Of a stretch of DNA of 64,000 nt, positions 50,739-59,378 are shown piece after piece. The notes below the pieces were generated by a model. It searched no databases and had not been told where the DNA came from. It was given only the letters and a program-made list of their open reading frames with translations. Position 1 is the stretch's first letter; each line of letters begins with the position of its first letter. The DNA lies in assembly GCF_012911895.1 (NCBI RefSeq), contig NZ_JAAXCV010000020.1, positions 1 through 64,000 on the forward strand. Reading direction: 5' to 3'. The position numbers and the translations under genes were made by a program. The DNA comes from Bacillus sp. RO3 (lineage in GTDB: Bacteria > Bacillota > Bacilli > Bacillales > Bacillaceae_B).

Positions 50739-51317
50739 ATGAATATTCTAGAGGAATTTGCTGATCTACCTATAATCGAAACGGAACGTCTCATACTTAG
50801 GAGTATCACCTTAGACGATGCAGAAGATATCTTTTTATATGCGTCGAACGAAGAAGTGACGAAATCTGTTACTTGGGATACTCATTCTTCATTAACCGAT
50901 ACGATTGAATTTATCCATACGTTCTTACCTCGGTATGATGCTCCATGGGGGATCGAGCTGAAGGAAAACGGAAAATGCATCGGAACCGTTCACTTTGTGT
51001 GGTGGCATCCCGAACACCACAGTGCTGAAATCGGATATGTTCTGTCTGAAGAACACTGGGGCAAAGGAATCATGACCGAGGCAGCAGGGGCCGTCGCCTC
51101 GTTTGGTTTCGACAGGATGGAACTGGTACGGATCCAGGCGAGATGTTTCTTAGAAAACAAGGGGTCCGAGCATGTGATGAAGAAGTTGGGGATGTCTTTC
51201 GAGGGAATCAGCAGGAAGGCTATGTATATTAAAGGGGAACACAAGGATTTAAAGGTGTACTCCCTATTAAAAGATGAATTTATCGAAGAACAAAAAGCTC
51301 AGAGCCGCAGTCTCTAA
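50739..51317 (+). CDS. GNAT acetyltransferase, RimJ/RimL type
   Basis: A 192-residue GNAT with the start IIETERLILRSITLDD, the acetyl-CoA loop SEEHWGKGIMTEAAGAV (about 102-118) and LENKGSEHVMKKLGM. Its C-terminal tail KAQSRSL runs into the terminator. The SD AAAGTGGTGG is modest. Confidence 0.85.
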   Translation: MNILEEFADLPIIETERLILRSITLDDAEDIFLYASNEEVTKSVTWDTHSSLTDTIEFIHTFLPRYDAPWGIELKENGKCIGTVHFVWWHPEHHSAEIGYVLSEEHWGKGIMTEAAGAVASFGFDRMELVRIQARCFLENKGSEHVMKKLGMSFEGISRKAMYIKGEHKDLKVYSLLKDEFIEEQKAQSRSL

Positions 51318-51327
51318 GCTTTTTTTT
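51293..51327 (+). terminator. Terminator overlapping the GNAT stop
   Basis: AAGCT-AGAG pairs with CTCT-AGCTT around a 7-base loop, followed by seven Ts. The stem begins within the last codons of the GNAT gene. Confidence 0.8.
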
Positions 51328-51335
51328 ACTCTTTT

Positions 51336-52601
51336 CTATTTCCCCCCACTCGCACTGACGCTTCCTTCCAACACCTTCGCCTTTGTCCAGATCCCGCCGA
51401 ACAAACCTGTATACACCAGCACCGTACCGAGCATGACGATGAAGCCGATGTAGACGCTCATCATCGTCGGCATAAGGAAGGCACCGATGATGATGGTGGA
51501 TCGTGCGACGAGGTCCGCTCCGCTGAAGGACAGGTTGGAGAAGGCGGAGTAAGAGCCCCGCTTGTCGCTTGGGATCATGTTGGCCTGCTCTGCGTTTCGG
51601 ATCGGGGAGTAGATCAGTTCCCCCATGGTCGCAATCAGATTGAAGGCCATCAGCATGTACCATGTGTTGGCAGATGTGACGGTGGCATAGCCGATTCCGT
51701 ACAGAATGAGCCCGATCAAGAGGGCATTCTTCTTATTCAACCGGTCTGTGTAGCGGTTGATGATGAACGTGAGGCAGACGACGAGTAGCATGTTCTCGAT
51801 GTTCAGGATACTGAGCATCCTCACCCCTACGATTTCGAAGTTCCCGATGTTCACGGCATTAAAGGTTTCCGCAAGGCGGATCCCGATATAACTGTTCAGG
51901 GAGAATTCCGCTGCAAAAATGAACGTCGACCCTGCCACCACTTTCACGAAGGCTGAATCCCGGAAGGCAATCCGGTAATTGTTGACGAGATCGACAAAGA
52001 CATTTTCATGCTGCTTCTTCAGCTGGTCCTTGAAGTTGTCCTGCAGCCAGATTCCATAGGCAATCGGGATCGTGACAGACGTGAAGGTCAGCATCACGAA
52101 GAGCTCGGTCTGATGGTTCAGATACAGGAGCCCCCCAAGGGCTGCACCAATCGCCATGGACAGGTTGACGAGCCAGTAGTCCAGGGCATAGACGGCTTTC
52201 CGGTTCTCCGGCGTCGTAGAATCGATAATGATGGCATGCATCGCCGGACGTCCCAGGCTGCTCGTGATGATGAACCCGATATAAGCACCTGCGAACAGGA
52301 GAATCACATTATCCTCCGGAAATAAGCTTATGGTCATGATGAAAAAGAACATGGCGTTAAGCCAGGAGGTTATCAGCAGTACTTTCTTCCGGGGAAACCG
52401 GTCTGATATGTAACCCCCGACCAGATTAATGAAAAATCCGATCATCACGGTGATGATCAGGAACATCCCTGCCCAGATCTTATTCATTTCCTGGGCAAAG
52501 AACAGGGCCATGAATGGCATGACGGCGGATGAAACGGCACGGTTAAAGAAAGACGTGATCATCCGGACTTTAATATTCTGAGGTAATTCCTTCCACTTCA
52601 T
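51336..52601 (-). CDS. MFS transporter, module 2
   Basis: A 421-residue, twelve-helix major facilitator, clearly paralogous to the MFS protein at 6.1-7.4 kb (NIKVRMITSFFNRAVSSAVM against NIKVRIYTSFLSRVVGSAVF). The helix 2-3 loop is ISDRFPRKK. It is divergent from an SgrR-type regulator, which probably controls it. Substrate unknown. Confidence 0.85.
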   Translation of the reverse strand: MKWKELPQNIKVRMITSFFNRAVSSAVMPFMALFFAQEMNKIWAGMFLIITVMIGFFINLVGGYISDRFPRKKVLLITSWLNAMFFFIMTISLFPEDNVILLFAGAYIGFIITSSLGRPAMHAIIIDSTTPENRKAVYALDYWLVNLSMAIGAALGGLLYLNHQTELFVMLTFTSVTIPIAYGIWLQDNFKDQLKKQHENVFVDLVNNYRIAFRDSAFVKVVAGSTFIFAAEFSLNSYIGIRLAETFNAVNIGNFEIVGVRMLSILNIENMLLVVCLTFIINRYTDRLNKKNALLIGLILYGIGYATVTSANTWYMLMAFNLIATMGELIYSPIRNAEQANMIPSDKRGSYSAFSNLSFSGADLVARSTIIIGAFLMPTMMSVYIGFIVMLGTVLVYTGLFGGIWTKAKVLEGSVSASGGK

Positions 52602-52618
52602 ATTGTTCCCCTCCTCTA

Positions 52619-52634
52619 TTTACTGTATAGTAAA
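52619..52634. promoter_or_regulatory. Palindrome TTTACT-4-AGTAAA in the MFS/SgrR gap
   Basis: TTTACT and AGTAAA flank GTAT, 17 bases from the MFS start and about 65 before the SgrR start. It may be the regulator's operator. The first module lacks it. Confidence 0.4.
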
Positions 52635-52700
52635 CTAGACGAAATAATTTAAAAATAGACACTTTTCAAAACCATGTCCCCTTTTAGGAGGAGAAGCACA

Positions 52701-54353
52701 ATGGAGAACAAATTACTCACCCTTTGGAGGTACTATCCTTCTGGCAGCATCCGTGTCGAGGAGATTTCTGAAACCCTTCAACTGAGCCATAAACAGACGT
52801 CCCGCTACTTAAAGAAATGGAATGAAGAAGGCTGGATCGCCTTTACGCCGGGCCGTGGCAGGGGGAATGTATCGACGCTGAAATGGAAGCAAGATGTGGA
52901 GGAAGTGTTCGAAGCAGAAGTCGTGCAGCTCATGAATGACAGGCCCATTGAAGAGAGCAGCAAATACCTCATGTACAACTGGTCAACAGACAGCAAGCTG
53001 AGGCTCATGAATACATTTCACAGTAAGCTCGGGTTTGTGAAGGAGTCGAAGGATAAACTCATCGTGCCGAAGAGATACCCTTTCTTCTCCATCCATCCCC
53101 TGGAAGCGGCAGATGTCCACAGTGCCCACCTGGTGGCAAACGTATTCAACCGCCTCGTCTCCATCACCGCGGAAGGGGACATCCTCCCGGAGCTTGCACA
53201 CAGCTGGGATGCCTCTCCTGCTAAACTGCGACTTTATCTGAAAAAAGATGTCCGCTTCCACGACGGCTCCATTCTGACGGCAAAAGATGTCGTGAATTGT
53301 CTCGAAAAGTTCCGGACCTGCGCCCACTATCAGGATCTCTGGGCACCGGTGGAAACCATCGAGGTGAAGACCTCCCTCATCATCGACATCCACCACCCCG
53401 GCGGCTGCAGCTATATCCTTCCCATGCTCAGCATGGTATGTGCGAGCATCTATAAGGAAAACAAAGACAGGATCCTTGGGACAGGCTGCTTCTCCCTGGA
53501 GGAAAACAGCGATGCCAAGACGACCCTGGCCGCCTTCAAAGAGCACTACGGAGAGAGACCGCTCCTTGATGCCGTGGAATTCGTCCAGGTCCCGAAAGAC
53601 TTCAGGGGAATCTATCATTCTCATATAGAGGAGAGCCAGTCCTCTTCTGTTGAAATCGAAAGTGACTCCGGATTCGGGGTAGTCATCATGAATGCAAGTC
53701 CAGGACGGGATTCCCAGATTCAGAGAAAGGAAGTACGGGATTATCTCCACTGGGTGATCGCGAAGAACCGCCACACCCTTCGTGACAGCGATCCCCGACT
53801 GACACCGAACGGGAAGAGCATCCTCATCGGGGAGGATCAATCCATGACCATCCGTGAGGCTGAACGTCCACTGTTTACCGGACCCATCGTCATCCGCTGT
53901 GCCAACCATACAGCGAAGACCATCGAATGGCTTGTGGACATCTTCGAGAAAGAAGACATCCCCGTGGACGTCCAGTGGTTCTCGTTTGCCGACACCCTGA
54001 CGAAGCAGCCGAAGACCTTCCATGTGGACCTCTTCGTGCACAGGGAAATCTTTGAATCGAACCAAAACTTCTCCTTCTATCACTTTTTGAAAAACGACTT
54101 TTCCCCTCTTTATCACCTTTTTACAAAGGATGAAAAGTGGAAGGCCCAGCTTGACGAATATCTTCATACGCCGTTCGGGGACTGGACCGCCTTGAATAAG
54201 AAAGTCGAGAGAAGGCTCATGGAACAATCGATCATGATCCCCCTCTCCTATGAAAAACGCCACATCCCATTTTCTACGGACATCATGAACATCGAAATCA
54301 AGCATTTCGGGTATGTGGACTTTTCGAAATTGTGGGTTCGGCCGGAGGTGTAG
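52701..54353 (+). CDS. SgrR-family regulator with solute-binding domain, module 2
   Basis: A 550-residue protein with a winged-helix N-terminus (SHKQTSRYLKKWNEEGWIAFTPGRGRGN, about 31-58) and an SBP_bac_5-type domain from about residue 115, like the protein at 7.5-9.2 kb. The ATG at 52701 is 9 bases after AGGAGG. The 20 bases ATGTCCCCTTTTAGGAGGAG before it are identical to those before the first copy, and the ATG there is in frame in both. It probably senses the MFS substrate. Confidence 0.8.
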   Translation: MENKLLTLWRYYPSGSIRVEEISETLQLSHKQTSRYLKKWNEEGWIAFTPGRGRGNVSTLKWKQDVEEVFEAEVVQLMNDRPIEESSKYLMYNWSTDSKLRLMNTFHSKLGFVKESKDKLIVPKRYPFFSIHPLEAADVHSAHLVANVFNRLVSITAEGDILPELAHSWDASPAKLRLYLKKDVRFHDGSILTAKDVVNCLEKFRTCAHYQDLWAPVETIEVKTSLIIDIHHPGGCSYILPMLSMVCASIYKENKDRILGTGCFSLEENSDAKTTLAAFKEHYGERPLLDAVEFVQVPKDFRGIYHSHIEESQSSSVEIESDSGFGVVIMNASPGRDSQIQRKEVRDYLHWVIAKNRHTLRDSDPRLTPNGKSILIGEDQSMTIREAERPLFTGPIVIRCANHTAKTIEWLVDIFEKEDIPVDVQWFSFADTLTKQPKTFHVDLFVHREIFESNQNFSFYHFLKNDFSPLYHLFTKDEKWKAQLDEYLHTPFGDWTALNKKVERRLMEQSIMIPLSYEKRHIPFSTDIMNIEIKHFGYVDFSKLWVRPEV

Positions 54354-54429
54354 GAATGGAAGGGAGCCACGGGGTTTGGTTCTTTTCCATGGAGTTTTTT
54401 CACCTCGTGTTCCCCATTAAGTAAAGAGA

Positions 54430-54744
54430 ATGTGGCAGTCGTTTAAAACGTATGGAACCGAGAAAGGATTAGAACACTATCGGTTCAAATCTGATGGTAA
54501 AGACAGAGTGAGGGGTCTATACTATATCCAAAATGCACATAACTATCACAGCCGTGTGAGAGGTGACCGTTTTAATGGTGTGTCGACGAAATACCTCGAC
54601 CATTATTTGAGTAGATTTACATTCTTAGACACTATCAAGCATCGTAATGATGATACCACTGTTAGTAAGATGATTGTTGATAGTTGTTTATTCTCTACTA
54701 AAACAACCTATGAAAAACTTAGAACATTCAGGTATGGTAAATAA
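54430..54744 (+). pseudogene. Remnant of an IS1595-type transposase (C-terminal part)
   Basis: The 104 codons read YYIQNAHNYHSR, RFNGVSTKYLDHYLSRFTFLD and TIKHRNDDTT, as in the C-terminal third of IS1595-family DDE transposases. The usual spacer between HSR and RFNG is short, so it is also internally reduced. The N-terminal two thirds and the terminal repeats are missing. It marks an old insertion at the edge of an AT-richer stretch. Confidence 0.7.
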
Positions 54745-54761
54745 AAATGAGGAGAAATCTG

Positions 54762-55271
54762 ATGCGGGAGAAAAAAGTTCGAGGAGTTAAGCGTAAATCT
54801 AATACTATGATTAAGCGTATTGAAGAAAACACATTGGAATTTCCAACAGAATTTCACAATGGTTATTGGCATTTGCACCTACCAGTTGCTCAAGACTTTA
54901 TAAATTCCGACAAAACACCCAAACAAATTAAACGACTCTGCATTCAAACACTATTGAGTAGAGCTGAACATCTAATTGGCTTGAAGCCAAATGACAAAGA
55001 AAAGTATCGAGTAGTAGTTGCAGTCGATTTACCCGATTTATGGGGTTCTCAAATGATTGTATTTAAAGGTGACTCCCATTTTGAAGATTTCTTTGACAGG
55101 AACGACGAATATCAAAAATGGTTTCATCTATCTGATGATAGAAACATTAAAGTTGAATGGGGATTATCTGTTCCTAACGATTTACAAATATCAGGTTATA
55201 AAGAAGTAATTGCTGATGAAGATGGATACCATTATGAAGGTGAAATTTGGTTTATCGGGGAATTAACATAA
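54762..55271 (+). CDS. DUF3916 protein
   Basis: A 169-residue protein of the DUF3916 family, with HNGYWHLHLPVAQDFINSDK and KQIKRLCIQTLLSRAEHLIG as the recognisable part. Family members are often found near mobile or toxin loci, but the function is unknown. The start at 54762 has SD GAGGAG. The gene is AT-richer than its neighbours and sits directly after the IS remnant, which suggests it arrived with it. Confidence 0.7.
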   Translation: MREKKVRGVKRKSNTMIKRIEENTLEFPTEFHNGYWHLHLPVAQDFINSDKTPKQIKRLCIQTLLSRAEHLIGLKPNDKEKYRVVVAVDLPDLWGSQMIVFKGDSHFEDFFDRNDEYQKWFHLSDDRNIKVEWGLSVPNDLQISGYKEVIADEDGYHYEGEIWFIGELT

Positions 55272-55276
55272 ATTTG

Positions 55277-55308
55277 AAGGGACATCAAATTTCGCATGTC
55301 CCTTTTCT
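55277..55308 (+). terminator. Terminator of the DUF3916 gene
   Basis: AAGGGACAT pairs with ATGTCCCTT across a 10-base loop, followed by TTTT. Confidence 0.8.
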
Positions 55309-55341
55309 TAATCAAAAAACACCAATATTATGTAACCGATC

Positions 55342-55860
55342 CTATTTTTTTACAAGCATACGTTTAATCATCCTAATTTGCCCACGATGATTGATCTCAT
55401 CTTCGATTACGTGATACCAAAGGTAATAATGATTATAGGGAATTCCATTACCCCATTCCTTCTCCTCGAATAACCAGTCATCGTCTAACCCTTTAAGTTG
55501 GGATAGGGTTTTCTCTCTCACTTTAGACAATTCATCGATGTAATAATGAACAGTATTCTTATTGATCGTATTTCTGGCACTTTCACCTAGTTGTAAAGCG
55601 GATTTCCATTGTTTAAGCTCAGACTCATTGATATCCCTGCTTTCGAATGATATGACTTGATGCACAAATTCAATTGAGGCGATGTGGAGTAAAAGCGAAC
55701 CAATGGTATTAGAACCTCCATCTATCAAGTAGTCCAATTCCTCTGTCCTTAGGAGTTTAATCTCCTCTAATGTAACGGCTCTTGTATGTTCTAACATGGA
55801 TACGAGTTCACCTATTCTTGGAGCGAAATCTCCATTATATTTAATCCGATAATCTATCAC
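55342..55860 (-). CDS. DinB-family protein, paralogue
   Basis: A 172-residue DinB-fold protein. Its metal-site segments LLLHIASIE and DEINHRGQIRM match those of the DinB protein at 45.6 kb. The GTG at 55860 is preferred, six bases after GGGAGG. Function probably thiol-transfer or unknown. Confidence 0.75.
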   Translation of the reverse strand: MIDYRIKYNGDFAPRIGELVSMLEHTRAVTLEEIKLLRTEELDYLIDGGSNTIGSLLLHIASIEFVHQVISFESRDINESELKQWKSALQLGESARNTINKNTVHYYIDELSKVREKTLSQLKGLDDDWLFEEKEWGNGIPYNHYYLWYHVIEDEINHRGQIRMIKRMLVKK

Positions 55861-56201
55861 CCTATTACCTCCCATCAAATCTATATTAAGGTTATCAATT
55901 TAATAAGATAAAAAAAGACTGAAAGTTTTTGGAAAGGAATGGTCCAGATAACCCAAGCGCCCACGTACAGAAGATCCTTCACCGTTCCTTATCAGTATCC
56001 TTCATATCGGCATTATTCTGATATCCTTTAGTCAATTACCACATTGAAGTTGGAAAAATATTGTTTTCGGCAGTCTTTTTGAACTACAAAAATGCCCCCT
56101 GGAGAGCCACAGGGGACAGGATCATTTCTATACAACTTTCCGATTATTCATTGACTACTCATGAAAATAGTTCCTAATTACAGTGACGAACGCAAGCCGC
56201 A
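55861..56201. other. Intergenic stretch with the VOC-gene terminator
   Basis: CCCCTG at 56096 pairs with CAGGGG ending at 56115 and is followed on the minus strand by Ts, so it ends the VOC transcript. The rest (55880-56090) is AT-rich with no gene that I can support. Confidence 0.5.
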
Positions 56202-56549
56202 TCATTTCTCCCACAGTTCGATCAACCTGCCTTCAGGATCTTTAATCCAGATAAACTGGCCATACTCACTGACCTCTTTCTCTTTAACAAGAGGGACTCC
56301 CAACTGATGAAGATGGGTAATCATCTCGTTCAGATTATGCACTTGGAAATTCACCATCACCTGTTGTTCTGTCGGAAAGTAAGAATCCTCTTCCGTGAAG
56401 AACGAAAAGATCGTTTCATTTCCCTCATCGGGTTTCAGAATGGCCCCGTTCCAATCTTCCATATCCATTTTCAACACGTCACTGTACCATGTTTTCATTT
56501 CAGCCAGGTTTTTCGTTCTCCAAAAGATTCCACCAACGCCTTTAATCAT
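56202..56549 (-). CDS. VOC-family (glyoxalase-like) protein
   Basis: A 115-residue VOC protein with the paired beta-alpha-beta-beta-beta units: GGIFWRTKNLAEMKTWYSDVL at the start and FIWIKDPEGRLIELWEK at the end, the last Glu being a usual metal ligand. Could be a glyoxalase, a dioxygenase or a drug-binding protein. The start at 56549 follows AAGGGAG. Confidence 0.8.
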   Translation of the reverse strand: MIKGVGGIFWRTKNLAEMKTWYSDVLKMDMEDWNGAILKPDEGNETIFSFFTEEDSYFPTEQQVMVNFQVHNLNEMITHLHQLGVPLVKEKEVSEYGQFIWIKDPEGRLIELWEK

Positions 56550-56690
56550 AAATCTCGCTCCCTTTCTTCTTCCCAATACAATAGACATTCAAGAAAAGAT
56601 GATAAATCCCTTCTTGAACCAATGATGACATTGAGCTCCCCCTGATCGATACATCTGAAGAGCACTGTTCTAGGCGTGTAAACCATGTAG

Positions 56691-56719
56691 TTGAATTAAC
56701 CACTTATTACAGATAAAAT
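56691..56719 (+). promoter_or_regulatory. Sigma-A promoter of arsR-type gene
   Basis: TTGAAT and TAAAAT are 17 bases apart. Transcription would begin at or within a base or two of the ATG at 56726, so the message may be leaderless. Confidence 0.6.
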
Positions 56720-56725
56720 GGAAGT

Positions 56726-57043
56726 ATGAAATTACCCTATCATCCACCAATCGAATCCATACCATATACAAAAGTACTCCATGCATTAAGTGAACCTAAT
56801 CGCATCCGGATTATCCGCTGTCTTCATGAAAGCGGAGAAAACAACTGTACGGCTTACTCGATCCAACTAATGCTCAATAAGTCTACCGTGTCTCATCATA
56901 TGAAAATCCTTCGGGAAGCGGGGCTCATCGAGGGGAGAATCGAGGGGAAAGAACATATCTACTCTCTGCGCAAAGAAGAAATCGATCAAAAATTCCCAAA
57001 CCTTCTTGACTCTGTGTTTGGTGTAAAAGAAGAAGATATTTAG
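56726..57043 (+). CDS. ArsR-family regulator
   Basis: A 105-residue winged-helix ArsR protein (ALSEPNRIRIIRCLHE; recognition helix NKSTVSHHMKILREAGLI). A CNCT-like element is present (ENNCTAYSI), but the classic metal motif ELCVCDL is missing, so it may sense something other than arsenic. The SD is weak (GGAAGT). The following gene for a quinone reductase has an operator that suits it. Confidence 0.75.
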   Translation: MKLPYHPPIESIPYTKVLHALSEPNRIRIIRCLHESGENNCTAYSIQLMLNKSTVSHHMKILREAGLIEGRIEGKEHIYSLRKEEIDQKFPNLLDSVFGVKEEDI

Positions 57044-57073
57044 ACCATGTGCATTTCCTGCACATGGTCTTTT
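57043..57073 (+). terminator. Terminator of the arsR-type gene
   Basis: GACCATGTGCA pairs with TGCACATGGTC across a 5-base loop, followed by TTTTA. Confidence 0.85.
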
Positions 57074-57098
57074 AGTATTTGAACGAAAAGCATATTCA

Positions 57099-57152
57099 TT
57101 GTGAATCACGAAAGATGATGATATGATCCTAATAGTTCGATGGTTATCGAAC
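57099..57152 (+). promoter_or_regulatory. Promoter and operator of the quinone reductase gene
   Basis: TTGTGA and TATGAT are 17 bases apart (57099-57127). The dyad GTTCGAT-4-ATCGAAC follows at 57135-57152, over or just after the start point. That is where an ArsR-type repressor would block transcription. Confidence 0.7.
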
Positions 57153-57179
57153 CATAAAACAATTGGAGGTATTCTTTAC

Positions 57180-57734
57180 ATGAATAACATCTTAGTGATC
57201 AATGGACATGAATATTATGATTTTGCGAAAGGGCAATTAAATAAAACGTTATTTGAAGACACGGTATCAACCTTGTCTGAGAAATTCGAAGTGAAGACCA
57301 CAATCATAGAAGAAGGCTACGATATAAAAGAAGAGCAGGAGAAATTCAAGTGGGCGGATGCCGTCATTTTTCAAACACCGATCTACTGGTTCTCATTACC
57401 TGCTGCCTTCAAAAAATATATTGATCAAGTATATGAATATGGCGTTTTCTTTGGACCGGCCATCAACCAGTATGGTGACGGCGGATTAATGGAAGGGAAA
57501 AAATACATGTTCTCCACGACATGGAATGCCCCTGAGTCAGCTTTCAACAATCATGATGCAGACTCATTCTTAAAGGGTGCAGACATAGAAGAGGCCATTG
57601 CCCACTTACACAATATGCAGCGTTATGTAAATATGGTGCCGTTAAAAACATTCGGTGCCCATGATGTTGTAGCGAATCCAGACATTGAAAAATATCGCAG
57701 AGAATTGAAAGCTCATTTAAAAGAAGTATTTTAA
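57180..57734 (+). CDS. MdaB/KefF-like NAD(P)H quinone reductase
   Basis: A 184-residue flavodoxin-fold reductase. Early ILVINGHEYY and later FQTPIYWFSLPAAFKKYIDQVYEYG match the FMN/FAD-binding face of MdaB-type proteins. It reduces quinones by two electrons, protecting the cell from redox cycling. The SD GGAGG is ten bases from the ATG. It is probably controlled by the ArsR-type regulator upstream. Confidence 0.85.
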   Translation: MNNILVINGHEYYDFAKGQLNKTLFEDTVSTLSEKFEVKTTIIEEGYDIKEEQEKFKWADAVIFQTPIYWFSLPAAFKKYIDQVYEYGVFFGPAINQYGDGGLMEGKKYMFSTTWNAPESAFNNHDADSFLKGADIEEAIAHLHNMQRYVNMVPLKTFGAHDVVANPDIEKYRRELKAHLKEVF

Positions 57735-57800
57735 TTCCGAAGCCAAACAACTACTCTCTTTTAAAAAAAGCATATGGGTTGGATTTTCCTTTGAACAACC

Positions 57801-57832
57801 AAGATGCCCCGGAATGAAATCCGGGGCATCTT
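57801..57832. terminator. Bidirectional terminator, 13-bp stem
   Basis: AAGATGCCCCGGA pairs perfectly with TCCGGGGCATCTT around a 6-base loop. It separates the convergent quinone reductase and LysM amidase genes. Confidence 0.9.
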
Positions 57833-57843
57833 GTGTTTAAAAG

Positions 57844-58863
57844 TCATAAAGGACTCCGCCAGGAAGCAGAGATTTCATTCATTCTTTTCCTGACAAGAGG
57901 ATAAAAGTGATTTCGGGCATGATCTGTGGAGTTCCCCCCGAAGAATCCGGTTCCTGGACAGGTCTTGATGGCATGTCCTTCGCCATGATCCAATACTCTT
58001 TCGCCCGTATTGATATCCCACCAGTGATGGTAGGTGATGGTGTCCAGTGAAGGAGACAAGCCAAACCTCATCATCAACAGGGCCGTCATCGTAATGATTG
58101 TTTCCCTTTGCTCTGCCGTCATCTGATTATTGCCCTGATCAAAGTTCCCTACATTTTCAATAGCCAGGGCATCCGCTTCAATGGCTCGCATGGCCGATTC
58201 ATTCTGGAGGCCAAACGAACCTTCAGGCGGTGTATTGAACGGCCTGCCTACTGCGATCTTTCCGTCCGGGAAAGTGGTCAATTGTTGACTGATTGTCTTC
58301 CAACCCATCTCTTTGACGTGGTACTCTTCCATCCCCTTCATGAGGCTGAAATGATTCGTACCGGTGAATTGCTGATAAGACGGCTGATAGGTGTGGTGCT
58401 GTTGGATTTTGCCGATTCTTCTTGTAAATTCGTGGTTAAACAGCCAATCCCTGAATTCCTCTCTTGTCATCAATACATATTGGCCCTGCATGTCCAATTT
58501 TTCAGGAGGAATCCTTAGCTTTTGGCCTGTATAGATGGTGTTCGACGTCAGCTTGTTTGCTTCCTTCAGTAACGGAACCGTCGAGTTAAACTTCATGGAC
58601 AGGCTCCACAGCGTATCGCCGGAAACCACTTCATACATGATCGGTACCCTTAATTTCTGACCAACAAAGATTGTATCAGACTGCAATCCGTTGATCCGTT
58701 TCAAGTCTTCTGCCGTTGTGCCATAGGTATTGGCGATCTTCCATACATAATCCCCAGGCTTCACATCATACATATTTCGGGGGTGATTAAGGGCGTAAGC
58801 AGAAGATAAAGTGAATGGTGCCAATAAAACCAAACTAAAAAGGATGAGACCTACTTTTTTCAT
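57844..58863 (-). CDS. LysM peptidoglycan amidase (Amidase_2)
   Basis: A 339-residue secreted cell-wall amidase. A signal peptide (1-24) is followed by two LysM domains (about 31-75 and 76-120), which bind glycan, and an Amidase_2/PGRP domain (about 145-330). Zinc-site segments are QQHHTYQPSY near 155, TITYHHWWD near 281 and KTCPGTGFFGG near 303. It cleaves the bond between muramic acid and L-alanine. The start has SD AAAGGAA. Confidence 0.85.
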   Translation of the reverse strand: MKKVGLILFSLVLLAPFTLSSAYALNHPRNMYDVKPGDYVWKIANTYGTTAEDLKRINGLQSDTIFVGQKLRVPIMYEVVSGDTLWSLSMKFNSTVPLLKEANKLTSNTIYTGQKLRIPPEKLDMQGQYVLMTREEFRDWLFNHEFTRRIGKIQQHHTYQPSYQQFTGTNHFSLMKGMEEYHVKEMGWKTISQQLTTFPDGKIAVGRPFNTPPEGSFGLQNESAMRAIEADALAIENVGNFDQGNNQMTAEQRETIITMTALLMMRFGLSPSLDTITYHHWWDINTGERVLDHGEGHAIKTCPGTGFFGGNSTDHARNHFYPLVRKRMNEISASWRSPL

Positions 58864-59135
58864 TCAATGATTCCTTTCATATTTAATAATTTCTGTCTTA
58901 TCTTTTATAGTTTGCAATGGTGGGATGAAAGTATTCGAAATGGATCACTGTTAATTTTTAGTGCTAAGAGTATCGATGGGAACGGTGATGAAAAGGAGGG
59001 CAGGTACACAGATGAAATGAATCGGTGTGATGAATGTTTATGGAAGAAACTAACTGATCGTACAATTTCTGTGAATGTGATAGGGTTTGAATATGGTATA
59101 ATGATCCAATCTAAAGAAAATGGAGAGAGAATACT

Positions 59136-59309
59136 ATGGACTTTTTTGATATCATCATACCCCTGGGGATCCTTTCGTACCTGGTTCCAATCGCCTTTAT
59201 TGCCTGGTTTTTAATAAGCTTTATTCAAACTCAAAAAGAGAGAAACACGATCCTTAGAGACATTTCTTCCAAATTGGACATACATAAAAGTGATACAAAG
59301 AAAGAGTGA
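59136..59309 (+). CDS. 57-residue membrane protein with own transcription unit
   Basis: A protein with one membrane helix (IIIPLGILSYLVPIAFIAWFLI) and a charged tail. A TG-extended TATAAT at 59097 and GGAGAGA before the ATG support expression. Its stop codon lies in the loop of an 18-bp terminator hairpin. Family not recognised; it may act on a membrane enzyme. Confidence 0.65.
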   Translation: MDFFDIIIPLGILSYLVPIAFIAWFLISFIQTQKERNTILRDISSKLDIHKSDTKKE

Positions 59310-59337
59310 AAGGCTCTTTCTTTGTATCACTTTTTTA
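59289..59337 (+). terminator. Terminator with 18-bp stem over the stop codon
   Basis: AGTGATACAAAGAAAGAG pairs perfectly with CTCTTTCTTTGTATCACT around a 7-base loop that contains the TGA, followed by TTTTTT. Confidence 0.9.
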
Positions 59338-59378
59338 GTTGGGCTATTTTTAGTTAGCTCTGAAAAATCATAAAGAAA

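Noticed and set aside
52983-54305. 440-codon open frame opposite the second SgrR gene
   Set aside because: It is a mirror of a GC-rich coding region with no SD and no recognisable domain; the plus-strand SgrR protein is certain.
58867-59214. 115-codon frame before the 57-residue membrane gene
   Set aside because: No SD at any start, and the promoter and SD for the small gene lie inside it.
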